Origin: an uncultured Clostridia bacterium | Lineage (GTDB): Bacteria > Bacillota > Clostridia > Peptostreptococcales > Anaerovoracaceae | Assembly: GCA_938009115.1 (NCBI GenBank) | Contig: CALLHZ010000107.1 | Location: forward strand, 1 to 30,878 | Direction: 5' to 3' | Length of the DNA stretch: 30,878 nt | In this document: piece by piece, positions 7,507 through 15,146 of the stretch | Position numbering within the stretch: the first letter of the stretch is position 1 | How the letters are laid out: each line of letters opens with the position of its first letter | The notes under the pieces: model-generated | Seen by the model: the letters and a program-made list of their open reading frames with translations, nothing else | Database searches by the model: none | What the model was told of the DNA's origin: nothing | Position numbers and translations under genes: made by a program

Positions 7507-8559
7507 CTATCGGATCTGCGCAATGACTGCTGTCGTTACTTCTTCTGTGGAAGAGTGGCCGCCCAGATCCGGCGTACGGTATCGCCCTTCTCCCAAAACA
7601 GCTTCGAGGGCTGCCAGGATATTTTTCCCCCAGTCCTCCCTTCCCAAATGATCCAGCATCTGAGAGGCAGCCCAAATGGTGGCCATGGGATTAGCCTGTC
7701 CCTTGCCTGCAATATCCGGCGCCGATCCGTGGACCGGCTCGAACATGGACGGAAAACGCTTCTCCGGATCGAGATTGGCGCCGGCAGCCAGACCCATTCC
7801 CCCGGCCACCGCCGCGCCCAGATCCGTCAGGATGTCACCGAACAGATTGGAGCAGACCACAACGCCGAAGCGTTCGGGCTCGCGGATCATGAACATGCTG
7901 GCGGCATCCACCAACAGCGATTTCGTTTCCACGTCAGGATATTCGGCCGACAGTTGCCGGAACATATCATCCCAGAACACCATACTGTAATTCAGCGCAT
8001 TGGCCTTGCTGATGCTGGTGAGCGTCCTGCCTTCCTTCCGGGCAAGCTCAAACGCGTAGCGCATCACCCGCCGGCATCCTTTGCGGGTGAATACCGCCGT
8101 CTGTTCCGCCCGGTCCGGCCAGATCCCGCCGGCTCCTTCATACTCCCCTTCCGTGTTCTCACGAACAAAGATCATGTCCACCTGCTCCCGTGCAACGCCT
8201 GTCAACGGACAAGGGGCGCCCCTGAGCAGCTTCACCGGCCGCAGATTCACATACTGGTCGAAGCCTTGCCGGATGGCCAGCAGAAGACCGTGAAGCGAAA
8301 TATGGTCCGGCACCAAAGGAGATCCGACAGCACCCAACAAAATGGCATCATATCGGGATAAAATATTCAGCCCGTCAGCCGGCATCATCTCTCCGGTCTT
8401 GAGATAATAGTCGCAGCCCCAGGGGAATTCATCGAATTCAAACGCCAGTGATCCATCCATACGTGCGATATGCTCCAGTACCTGGCGGGCGGCAGCGGTG
8501 ACTTCAGGGCCTACGCCGTCGCCGCCGATCACAGCGATTTTATAGGAAGGGTGTGTCAT
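7507..8559 (-). CDS. Tartrate/D-malate dehydrogenase-type beta-decarboxylating dehydrogenase
   Basis: A 350-residue protein of the isocitrate/isopropylmalate dehydrogenase family. These enzymes oxidise a 2-hydroxyacid with NAD and decarboxylate it using Mg or Mn. Visible motifs are GGDGVGPEV (N-terminus), NLRPVKL, RENTEGEYEG, the catalytic lysine region SKANALNYS, SNLFGDILTDLGAA and GSAPDIAGKGQANP. The WGCDYYLKTGEMMP segment is typical of tartrate/D-malate dehydrogenases (TtuC/DmlA) rather than LeuB, and there are no leucine genes nearby. Its start overlaps the aldolase gene by 20 bases, so the two are coupled. It is the second gene of the operon. Confidence 0.9.
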   Translation of the reverse strand: MTHPSYKIAVIGGDGVGPEVTAAARQVLEHIARMDGSLAFEFDEFPWGCDYYLKTGEMMPADGLNILSRYDAILLGAVGSPLVPDHISLHGLLLAIRQGFDQYVNLRPVKLLRGAPCPLTGVAREQVDMIFVRENTEGEYEGAGGIWPDRAEQTAVFTRKGCRRVMRYAFELARKEGRTLTSISKANALNYSMVFWDDMFRQLSAEYPDVETKSLLVDAASMFMIREPERFGVVVCSNLFGDILTDLGAAVAGGMGLAAGANLDPEKRFPSMFEPVHGSAPDIAGKGQANPMATIWAASQMLDHLGREDWGKNILAALEAVLGEGRYRTPDLGGHSSTEEVTTAVIAQIR

Positions 8560-9457
8560 CGCTAATCAGCTCCATTCTTTTCATCGCCTCATAAACCGTC
8601 CGCCTCGTCGCTTCCGGCAGCGGAAGGGCCGGAAGGCGTTCGCCGCAGTTGCGGCCCAATACCCGATTGTAAACCGCCTGTTTCAGCGAGAGGTACAGGG
8701 GCGTCGCATAGGTGTAGAAGTCCATGCAGGCCGTCATTTTTTTATGGTATTCTGCAGCCAATACAAAATCTCCATCACAGAAAGCCCGCCAGGCGCCCAC
8801 GGTATATTCCGGTACGAAGTTCGCCGATCCGTTGATAAAGCCCCGGGCGCCGGCAAGAAGGGCGCCGATGGCCTGATTCTCGAAAGCGCAGTATACGATA
8901 AAATCTTCCCGCACCTTTCGGATATCGATCATTTTCTGGACATGGGCCGCATCGCCGATGGTCTCCTTGATCCCCACGATATTCGGGTGCTTCATGACCA
9001 GTCTTTCCACCAGAGCCGGAGAAAAGTTGTAACCCGTCAGAGCCGGGAAATTGTAAATGATGATGGGCAGCCTGGTGGACCCGGCCACTTCCGAATAATA
9101 AGCCTCCACCATCGCTTCTTCATATACACAATAGTACGGATTGACCACCAATACCCCGTCTGCCCCGGCCTGCTCCGCGAAATACAACAGATCCACCGTA
9201 TTGACGATACTGGTGTCGCCTACCCCTGCCAGCACATTGACTCTTCCGTCCACGTGCCGGATCATGCTTTTCAGATAATCCTTTTTCTCCTGCAGCGTCA
9301 GCGCGAAAAATTCGCCGGACGTGCCAAAGAACAATATACCGTCCACGCCGGCGCTGATGAGAAAGTCTGCGTGCTTCTTCGCCGCTTCCGTGTCGGGATT
9401 TCCCTTTTCATCGAAAAAGGTGACGGCGGGGGGATATACTCCTCTGAGGTCCTTCAT
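8540..9457 (-). CDS. DHDPS/N-acetylneuraminate lyase family aldolase
   Basis: A 305-residue class I aldolase. The motif GTSGE (45-49) binds a 2-oxoacid carboxylate. Tyr135 in YNFPA and Lys164 in GIKET are the expected catalytic Tyr and Schiff-base Lys. Family members condense or cleave pyruvate with an aldehyde. The neighbours are catabolic, so a pyruvate-releasing lyase seems more likely than lysine synthesis (no other dap gene is here). ATG 9457 follows AAAGGAA. An in-frame extension up to 9505 runs across the palindrome and promoter and is rejected. First gene of a leftward four-gene operon, divergent from the M20 peptidase. Confidence 0.88.
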   Translation of the reverse strand: MKDLRGVYPPAVTFFDEKGNPDTEAAKKHADFLISAGVDGILFFGTSGEFFALTLQEKKDYLKSMIRHVDGRVNVLAGVGDTSIVNTVDLLYFAEQAGADGVLVVNPYYCVYEEAMVEAYYSEVAGSTRLPIIIYNFPALTGYNFSPALVERLVMKHPNIVGIKETIGDAAHVQKMIDIRKVREDFIVYCAFENQAIGALLAGARGFINGSANFVPEYTVGAWRAFCDGDFVLAAEYHKKMTACMDFYTYATPLYLSLKQAVYNRVLGRNCGERLPALPLPEATRRTVYEAMKRMELISDDTPFL

Positions 9458-9469
9458 AACATTCCTTTC

Positions 9470-9483
9470 CCGGACATGTCCGG
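9470..9483. promoter_or_regulatory. Perfect 14-bp palindrome, candidate operator
   Basis: CCGGACATGTCCGG is an uninterrupted palindrome in the 5' leader of the aldolase operon, between its -10 (9508-9513) and its ribosome site. Position and symmetry suggest a dimeric repressor site or an RNA hairpin next to the ribosome site. No regulator gene lies adjacent. Confidence 0.5.
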
Positions 9484-9507
9484 TATCCATCATACTGTAT
9501 TGCATTT

Positions 9508-9516
9508 ATTATATCA
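9508..9516 (-). promoter_or_regulatory. Extended -10 promoter for the aldolase operon
   Basis: Minus strand TGATATAAT, a consensus extended -10, about 50 bases before ATG 9457. A possible opposite promoter for the peptidase, TTGCAT (9500-9505) and TACAAT (9525-9530), has a 19-base spacer and overlaps it. Confidence 0.5.
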
Positions 9517-9569
9517 TTCTGTGCTACAATAGCGATGGAATATTATTGCGCAAATCACGGAGGGACACC

Positions 9570-10712
9570 ATGACAGCCGAAAAGATCCGAACTTATCTGG
9601 AAGACAAGCACGCCGAAATGCTGAAGCTTCTGGAGCGGCTGGTGACGATCGACAATCGCAGCACCAACAAAGCCGGCGTCGATCAAATCGGCGCCATTCT
9701 GCAAGAGGAATACGAGAGGCTGGGTTTTTCTGCCGAGCGCTTAGAGCAGCCCCATTGCGGCAGCAGCATGATCCTGCGCCGGGAAGGTCCCGGACGGCGG
9801 GTCTTGCTCATCTGCCATTTAGATTCGGTGTATCCTGCCGACATGCTGGACCGCCCGCCTCTGTATCGCAGAGAAGGAAACCTGGCCTACGGACCGGGGG
9901 TGGTGGATATGAAAGCCTGCCTGATGGGCTGCCTCTACGCTGTCAAAGCCCTCCTGGAGACCGGCGCGCCGATCCCGGCCCTTTCGATCCTGATGGCCGG
10001 TGACGAAGAGCTGGGCAGTCTGTCCATTACCGAGGAGATCATCAAGGAAGGGAAACGCTCGGATTTCTGTCTGGTCACCGAAGGCGCCCGCCCCGGCATG
10101 GCGGTGGTGATCGAACGGAAGGGACTGGCGAAAGTCAACATCCGCTGCGAGGGCAAGGATGCCCATGCCGGCAACGAGCCCCAAAAGGGCATCAACGCCC
10201 TTCTGGCTCTGTGTGACGTGCTGCCCCGCATCGCTGCCCTGAACGACTGGGATGCGGACCGCTTCTGTCTGGTGACCCAGATGAACGCCGGTGAAGCGCC
10301 CAACGTGGTTCCCCGCCTGGGCACCGCTTACGTGGATCTGCGCTTTTCCACCATGGAGACTTACAATTACCTGAAGAAACAAATCGACGCGATCCTGAGC
10401 GCGCCCAGGCAGGACGGCGCGAAGCTCAGCTGGGAGACTGAGCTGGTCAAGCCGCCCATGGCCCCGGTGACCGGATTTGATGAACTGCTGAACGCTGTCA
10501 TCCAAAGCGGCGATGAGCTTGGTATCCCCTATCGCTGGGTCAAAGCCGGCGGCATCACCGACGGCAACACGGTGGCTTCCGTGGGCACGCCCACCATAGA
10601 CGGCATGGGACCCGTCGGCGGCATGATGTGCTCCGATTCCGAGTTTCTGGAAGTGGACACCATGGTGCCCTGCGCCGCCCGTCTGGCCCTTGCAATCAGC
10701 AAACTGAAATAG
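9570..10712 (+). CDS. M20 family metallopeptidase (ArgE/DapE/carboxypeptidase G2-like)
   Basis: A 380-residue two-zinc hydrolase. Catalytic domain motifs are H83-x-D85 (ICHLDSVYP), the bridging Asp113 (GPGVVDMKA), the Glu pair 146-147 (AGDEELGS) and Glu171 (VTEGARPG). Residues about 185-290 form the dimerisation domain (GKDAHAGNEPQKG). The last zinc ligand, normally His in G-x-x-H-S-D, appears as Cys354 (GGMMCSDSEF). There is no signal peptide, so it is cytoplasmic. Likely substrates are N-acyl amino acids or dipeptides, unproven. GGAGGG upstream fixes ATG 9570. It is divergent from the aldolase operon and may act in the same pathway. Confidence 0.9.
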   Translation: MTAEKIRTYLEDKHAEMLKLLERLVTIDNRSTNKAGVDQIGAILQEEYERLGFSAERLEQPHCGSSMILRREGPGRRVLLICHLDSVYPADMLDRPPLYRREGNLAYGPGVVDMKACLMGCLYAVKALLETGAPIPALSILMAGDEELGSLSITEEIIKEGKRSDFCLVTEGARPGMAVVIERKGLAKVNIRCEGKDAHAGNEPQKGINALLALCDVLPRIAALNDWDADRFCLVTQMNAGEAPNVVPRLGTAYVDLRFSTMETYNYLKKQIDAILSAPRQDGAKLSWETELVKPPMAPVTGFDELLNAVIQSGDELGIPYRWVKAGGITDGNTVASVGTPTIDGMGPVGGMMCSDSEFLEVDTMVPCAARLALAISKLK

Positions 10713-10732
10713 CAAAAAGTTTCAATTTTTTA

Positions 10733-10761
10733 TTGAAAAAACGACAGCTGTCTGCTATACT
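10733..10761 (+). promoter_or_regulatory. tRNA operon promoter
   Basis: TTGAAA (10733-10738), 17-base spacer, TATACT (10756-10761) preceded by TGC. The first tRNA begins 29 bases after the -10. Confidence 0.75.
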
Positions 10762-10790
10762 GAATTCCGTTGCAGTCCGCTGCATGGTGT

Positions 10791-10867
10791 GCGCCCGTAG
10801 CTCAGTTGGATAGAGCGTTGGACTCCGACTCCAAAGGCCACAGGTTCGACTCCTGCCGGGCGTACCA
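10791..10867 (+). tRNA. tRNA-Arg (CCG)
   Basis: 77 bases with encoded CCA. Acceptor GCGCCCG pairs with CGGGCGT (first pair G-U). The anticodon loop CTCCGAC, between TTGGA and TCCAA, gives anticodon CCG. T arm ACAGG-TTCGACT-CCTGC has one A-C mismatch at its outer pair. Confidence 0.95.
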
Positions 10868-10898
10868 ACTTAATAAATGAATCCTCTTAAAAGGATGT

Positions 10899-10973
10899 GC
10901 GGAAGTGGCTCAGGGGTAGAGCATCGCCTTGCCAAGGCGAGGGTCGCGAGTTCGAATCTCGTCTTCCGCTCCA
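10899..10973 (+). tRNA. tRNA-Gly (GCC)
   Basis: 75 bases with encoded CCA. Acceptor GCGGAAG pairs with CTTCCGC. Anticodon loop TTGCCAA between TCGCC and GGCGA gives GCC. T loop TTCGAAT. It lies 31 bases after tRNA-Arg in the same transcript. Confidence 0.96.
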
Positions 10974-10980
10974 TTTTTAT

Positions 10981-11057
10981 CCGGGTGTAGCGCAGCTTGG
11001 TAGCGTGCTTGACTGGGGGTCAAGAGGCCGCAGGTTCAAGTCCTGTCACTCGGACCA
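10981..11057 (+). tRNA. tRNA-Pro (GGG)
   Basis: 77 bases with encoded CCA. Acceptor CCGGGTG pairs with CACTCGG. Anticodon loop CTGGGGG between CTTGA and TCAAG gives GGG. T arm GCAGG-TTCAAGT-CCTGT. Its 3' end is part of the long inverted repeat that follows. Confidence 0.95.
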
Positions 11058-11105
11058 CGAAAAAAGAAGTTCTTACGAACTTCTTTTTTTCGTGGTCCGA
11101 GTGAC
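11045..11105. repeat. Long inverted repeat covering the tRNA-Pro 3' end
   Basis: The left arm (11045-11072) runs from the tRNA-Pro T stem through the acceptor strand and CCA to GAAGTTC. The right arm (11077-11105) is its reverse complement apart from one extra T (A6 against T7). The loop is TTAC. Confidence 0.9.
11061..11090. terminator. Terminator of the tRNA operon
   Basis: The inner part of the inverted repeat: an AAGAAGTTC/GAACTTCTT stem with A-run upstream and T7 downstream. It can also end the opposing phosphoesterase transcript. Confidence 0.8.
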
Positions 11106-11140
11106 TTCGTCACGCCGCCAGGAACCTATCATTTTCGTGC

Positions 11141-11887
11141 TTATTTAAGCGTTGTACCCGTTCTGATGGCCACCTCATAGTCCTTCCGGTTGTTTTGAAG
11201 CGCTGTTTGAGCCGCGAGGTCCCAATTATAAAGGATCTCGTTCCGCTCGATCTGAACGATCCTGTTGTTCTCGACAAACAGGATCATATATTTCGCATAG
11301 GGTGTAAAATTTTCCACGTCGTGGGGATAGGGCTTTTCGTCGGAATACGCCGGAAGACCTACGCTGCCCGGATTGATGACCAATTTTCCGCTTGGCGTAT
11401 AAACGGACCGGCTCAAATGGCTGTGGGCGCAGATGATGTGAGCCTGCTGCACAGGCAAAAGCTCCCGGTCAAGTTCGGCCAAAGGCTTTGCTTTGATCCC
11501 ATCAGGCGTTACCATCTCCATGAGATAGGCGTGGTTTGAATGGGGCGATCCGTGGATAAACAACATATTTTCGCAAACCCACTGCCGATGAAAGGTCCTC
11601 AGCCAGGCCAGCGCAGCGTCGTTCAAAAGAGGCTTTGTGAAGTCATAGGATTCCGACCTTATCGTATCCTGGAGAAGCATTTCATCGCCATTTCCCATGA
11701 CGTTGACCAGATTTGGCAATCCCATCATCCGCGCTGCGGTGGCGGCGGGATCCACCGGGCCGATCAGGGAATCTCCCAGATTGATGGTGAGATCAACGTT
11801 TTTCCGCCCGATGTCTTCCAGGACGGCATCCAAAGCATAGATATTGCTGTGGACATCGGAGATCACTGCGATTCTGCTGTTAGTCAT
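11141..11887 (-). CDS. Metallophosphoesterase (YfcE/MJ0936-like)
   Basis: A 248-residue calcineurin-like phosphoesterase with a two-metal site. Motifs in order are DVHSN (11-15), GDS (38-40), GNGD (65-68), FIHGSPH and CAHSH, with NPGSVGLP near the C-terminus as in YfcE-type phosphodiesterases. Such proteins cleave small phosphodiesters or phosphomonoesters in the cytoplasm. The true substrate is unknown. Its start lies 13 bases after the stop of the sensor kinase, so it is probably the second gene of that operon. This suggests a role in the same signalling unit, which is inference. Confidence 0.88.
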   Translation of the reverse strand: MTNSRIAVISDVHSNIYALDAVLEDIGRKNVDLTINLGDSLIGPVDPAATAARMMGLPNLVNVMGNGDEMLLQDTIRSESYDFTKPLLNDAALAWLRTFHRQWVCENMLFIHGSPHSNHAYLMEMVTPDGIKAKPLAELDRELLPVQQAHIICAHSHLSRSVYTPSGKLVINPGSVGLPAYSDEKPYPHDVENFTPYAKYMILFVENNRIVQIERNEILYNWDLAAQTALQNNRKDYEVAIRTGTTLK

Positions 11888-11899
11888 AATATTCCTCTT

Positions 11900-13192
11900 T
11901 CATTGTTCTTCTTTACTTATTGCGCTGAGCGGCACCATGATCTTGACGCTGAAGATGCCGCCTTCGGTGCTGAAGATCGCCTGCCCGCCGTGGCTCTCGG
12001 CAATGAAGGCCATGCTTCTCGTTCCGAACCCGTGGCTTTCCAAAGGCGATTGAGGAATGCCCCGTATCATTTTGACTTCCCCGTAATACGGATTTTCTGT
12101 TGAGATCAATAGTTTATTTTTGTGCACCTGCGCTTTAACGGCCACGGAAGAGCCGGGACAGACGGCTGCCGCGGAAATGGCATTCTCGAGGCTGTTTGAG
12201 AGCAGAGAGCAAAACTCGGTATCACTCAAGGGGATCGCGGCCGGCAGTCTTGCTTCCACAGACAGCACGACCTTGCTTTGCTCCGCCCTGGCGGAAAAGG
12301 CCGAAAGAATCAGGTTTGCTGTTTCGTTTTCGCAAAAGCGCACCGGTGTGATCGCATCGATATCGGACTCCGCCGTTCTGAGATAATCTTTGATCTCATC
12401 CACGCGCCCCTCGGAAGCCAGGCTCCGCATCAATGTGATGTGGTGGCGCAGATCATGGCGATAGAGGGCTGTACACTCCTGCATTTGCCGGAGCGTGGCA
12501 AATTCCGCAGCGGCCAGGTGAAGCTGGGCAGACAGCATGTCCCGCTCCCGCCGGGCTTCCGCCTGCTTTTGCGTTTCACTGTAATAAAGGATCACAAACA
12601 CAAAGTAAAAAATGGAAACCGTGGATGGCATAAACTGTACGGCCCACTTCGCTCCCGTGTACAGGATATCGGTGTAGATGGTGGTAACGTAGTCAAACAC
12701 ATAATAAAAAAGAGGCACGGCCCCCAGGAGCATGCGGGCGCGGAGAGAGTCATCCATCAAATCCCGGACTGATATCACCACATACCTTTTCAGAAAATAG
12801 TAGGCCAAAAACACAGCCCCAATATACGAGATATGGTCTGCCAGTCCGTTGGAAAGGATGCTGCCGGCCAGAAAGCCGACCCAGCGAGGCGCCTGGCAGC
12901 ACAGATATCCGGAAAGCACACTGACGGCGGAGATCGTCCATGGTCTTTTAAAATAAAGGGTCAGCAGGAGCATCATAGGCAAGTGGATGATCAGCGGGTA
13001 GATCTTTGACGTCGTATCCAGACCCCAAAACCACCAGAAGGCCAGCTGAACGGCCAGGAGTATCCCGCAGGCTGTTCCAATGACGATATTGTTCCTTCGC
13101 GTGCGTTCAATGCCCGCAAAGAGAATCGTGACCGCAACGCCAAACAAAAGCGACGATGCAAATCGCGCAAGTCCTATGACGGTTTCGAGCAT
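11900..13192 (-). CDS. AgrC-like GHKL sensor histidine kinase
   Basis: A 430-residue membrane kinase. The N-terminal half (to about residue 205) has six or so hydrophobic segments and no large extracellular loop, as in peptide-sensing AgrC/ComD-type kinases. A coiled linker follows. The phosphoacceptor is His246 in YRHDLRHHI, and the ATP site has the N box SNSLENA (about 332-338) and the G box SHGFGTRSM. ATG 13192 follows GAGGAGG by nine bases, and an in-frame TTG at 13213 overlaps that ribosome site. Kinases of this class normally pair with a LytTR response regulator. None is encoded in the window, but a LytTR-type box lies just upstream. A promoter is seen at 13226-13254. Confidence 0.9.
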   Translation of the reverse strand: MLETVIGLARFASSLLFGVAVTILFAGIERTRRNNIVIGTACGILLAVQLAFWWFWGLDTTSKIYPLIIHLPMMLLLTLYFKRPWTISAVSVLSGYLCCQAPRWVGFLAGSILSNGLADHISYIGAVFLAYYFLKRYVVISVRDLMDDSLRARMLLGAVPLFYYVFDYVTTIYTDILYTGAKWAVQFMPSTVSIFYFVFVILYYSETQKQAEARRERDMLSAQLHLAAAEFATLRQMQECTALYRHDLRHHITLMRSLASEGRVDEIKDYLRTAESDIDAITPVRFCENETANLILSAFSARAEQSKVVLSVEARLPAAIPLSDTEFCSLLSNSLENAISAAAVCPGSSVAVKAQVHKNKLLISTENPYYGEVKMIRGIPQSPLESHGFGTRSMAFIAESHGGQAIFSTEGGIFSVKIMVPLSAISKEEQ

Positions 13193-13225
13193 CCGGCTTT
13201 TCCTCCTCTTCAACAGTCTGCAGGT

Positions 13226-13254
13226 ATTCTACTATATAAGTCGCCTTTTCTCAA
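13226..13254 (-). promoter_or_regulatory. Promoter for the sensor kinase operon
   Basis: Minus strand TTGAGA (13254-13249), 17-base spacer, TAGAAT (13231-13226). Its -35 is 10 bases from the LytTR-type box. Confidence 0.6.
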
Positions 13255-13264
13255 CACCGCTGTG

Positions 13265-13295
13265 ACCGTTCAGGGTGAAATCCGCTACAGTTCAG
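13265..13295 (+). promoter_or_regulatory. LytTR/AgrA-type direct-repeat binding site
   Basis: ACCGTTCAG (13265-13273) and ACAGTTCAG (13287-13295) are direct repeats 22 bases apart start to start, two helical turns. LytTR regulators (AgrA, ComE, BlpR) bind paired nonamers of this form, such as ACAGTTAAG with 12-13 base spacers. The repeats read towards the exported-protein operon. A TATACG at 13343-13348 is a possible -10 but the core promoter is unclear. Confidence 0.65.
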
Positions 13296-13404
13296 ACTGA
13301 AAACAGCTTTACGCTGCTTTTCTTTGCTACAGTATCTGTATGTATACGGGAATACTTGGATTATGGGCTGACTTTTAGAGAGCCGACAAGGAGGAACAAA
13401 GCAG

Positions 13405-15114
13405 ATGAAAAAAAGACTATCAGGAATATTGCTTGCGCTATGCATGGTGTTTGCGATCCTGCCGGCAACGGCAGCGGCGGCAGGCAACACCAGAACGGTC
13501 GACTGTGAAACCTTTGTGGTGGAGATCTCAAACGTATATGCCATAGACAGCGCAAGTAAAAGCGCGACCGAGGGATACGTAACGACCTATTGCGTTGTGG
13601 TGCCCGCGGGAGCAACCATAAAATGCACAAAAAAAGCAGCTGACGCTCACTATGACTACCTTTTATGGCCCTTCAACAACATTACTTTTTCAGAAGGGCC
13701 CATGTACCCCTTGGTGGACTATGCCTGCCATTACGATGACGCCATCTATATACCCTTTGCGCAAGGCGACACGATCACCACAAAAGTCAATAATGAGTAT
13801 CTCTTTAGCAGTTGGCGGGGCGACAGGCTTTTTAATTTAAGGATCTTCGTCGTAGATGCGGACACACTGGTCCAGTTCGGCGGGGCCAAACCTCCCCATA
13901 AGCCGGCTTACAGCGGAAACGTTACCGCCGCGCCAAGCACTACCGATTTTGTCGTCAAAGGCAAAGGCCTGGATACGGTGATGGACGCGCCCCAGGTGGT
14001 CAAGCAGGCCTACGCGATCAACGGAACCAATTACCTCCAGCTCCGGGCCATCGCCACCCTGCTCAACAGGACCGCAGCGCAGTTCAACGTGGGCTGGGAC
14101 GGTCAGTACGCGGTGATCGAACCCGGCAAGACCTTTACAAGCACCGTGACCGGAAGCAAAATGCAAAACACCAAAGACGTCCGCGGCAGCGATACAAAGT
14201 TCAAAATGAACGGAGAGGTCTTTTCCTTTTCCGATGCCCGCCTGATCAACGGCAGCACCAATTATATCCAGCTGCGGGAATTCGCCCAAAAGCTTTCCGG
14301 CACAGCCTCCCAATTCAATGTTTATTGGGATACCGCTTTGAAACAGGCGATCATACAGCCGGGGGCGCCCTACACCGGGACAAAATACGAGGAGGCCTCC
14401 ACGATCCTGGAACAGATCACCGGAGAAGGAATCCTCCCCGACGGCGACTACTATATGCAGATAGCCGGAAAATTTGTCTACCCTGTAGCCGGTGGCCAGT
14501 ACTGGCTGGAGCTGAAAAACGAGAGACCGGCGAAGCCCTTCAACATCAAGTTGATCAGCAATGATGAGGAGCGGGGTCCCCAGTATTCCATCGGCTATGA
14601 CGGGACCTATATCATGCTGCCCGGATCCGTCGAGGGCGAACAGCTGCAATCCACCACCAGCAAAAACCCACATCCCTGGAGGATCAACCGTTATTCCTCC
14701 TTCTGCACCATCAGAGATTACGGCAACCAGAAGCTGCTTGTCGTCGCCGAAGGAAGCACCGGCGGAGGCAACACCACCGTGATCGGCAAATCCTCCCAGG
14801 GCTCCGCGCCGGACAACGGGAAAATAACCTTTTTCGTGGAAGCCGCTTCCGAGGGGACAAAGAATACGGTACAGGTCAAGACCTATCCGGAAAAAACCAC
14901 CTATGTGCTGGGAGAAGGATTTGACACCGCCGGGGTTCTGGCAGTGATCCAAAGCGGAGGAACGGAAAAAGACATCAGCGACAAAGTCAGTTTTTACACT
15001 TCCAAAACGGTACAGCTGACCCAGGGCCGCCCCTTTACCACCACCGGTAAAAAAGTGGTTGAAATACGGTATAACGGTGAAAAAATCGCCGAATACACCA
15101 TCGTCGTCCAATAG
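13405..15114 (+). CDS. Secreted protein with stalk repeats, a lectin-like region and a C-terminal Ig-like domain
   Basis: A 569-residue exported protein. Residues 1-26 are a clear Sec signal peptide (MKKR, hydrophobic core, ATAAAA). Residues 27-160 form an unrecognised Cys-containing domain. Two internal repeats follow (about 181-245 and 263-325), each with NGTNYLQLR or NGSTNYIQLR, then AxQFNVxWD, resembling the copper amine oxidase N-terminal 'stalk' domains common in clostridial surface proteins. Residues 340-480 (DGDYYMQIAG, HPWRINRY, KLLVVAEGS) look like a ricin-type beta-trefoil. Residues 487-569 fit a bacterial Ig-like (Big_3-type) domain. No membrane anchor or SLH domain is present. 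AAGGAGG precedes ATG 13405. It is first gene of a two-gene operon. Confidence 0.85.
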   Translation: MKKRLSGILLALCMVFAILPATAAAAGNTRTVDCETFVVEISNVYAIDSASKSATEGYVTTYCVVVPAGATIKCTKKAADAHYDYLLWPFNNITFSEGPMYPLVDYACHYDDAIYIPFAQGDTITTKVNNEYLFSSWRGDRLFNLRIFVVDADTLVQFGGAKPPHKPAYSGNVTAAPSTTDFVVKGKGLDTVMDAPQVVKQAYAINGTNYLQLRAIATLLNRTAAQFNVGWDGQYAVIEPGKTFTSTVTGSKMQNTKDVRGSDTKFKMNGEVFSFSDARLINGSTNYIQLREFAQKLSGTASQFNVYWDTALKQAIIQPGAPYTGTKYEEASTILEQITGEGILPDGDYYMQIAGKFVYPVAGGQYWLELKNERPAKPFNIKLISNDEERGPQYSIGYDGTYIMLPGSVEGEQLQSTTSKNPHPWRINRYSSFCTIRDYGNQKLLVVAEGSTGGGNTTVIGKSSQGSAPDNGKITFFVEAASEGTKNTVQVKTYPEKTTYVLGEGFDTAGVLAVIQSGGTEKDISDKVSFYTSKTVQLTQGRPFTTTGKKVVEIRYNGEKIAEYTIVVQ

Positions 15115-15146
15115 GAAACATGTATTGAAAAAGGAGAAACGATAAC

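Noticed and set aside
8540..9505. Longer start at 9505 for the aldolase
   Set aside because: It would include the palindrome and nearly reach the -10; ATG 9457 has a ribosome site and matches the family's N-terminus.
11045..11105. Phage or integrative-element attachment site at tRNA-Pro
   Set aside because: The copied tRNA tail is inverted and directly adjacent, not a direct repeat flanking an insert, and no integrase is present.
13837..15111. 424-codon leftward open frame
   Set aside because: It is a shadow of the exported stalk-repeat protein, without a ribosome site or recognisable domain.
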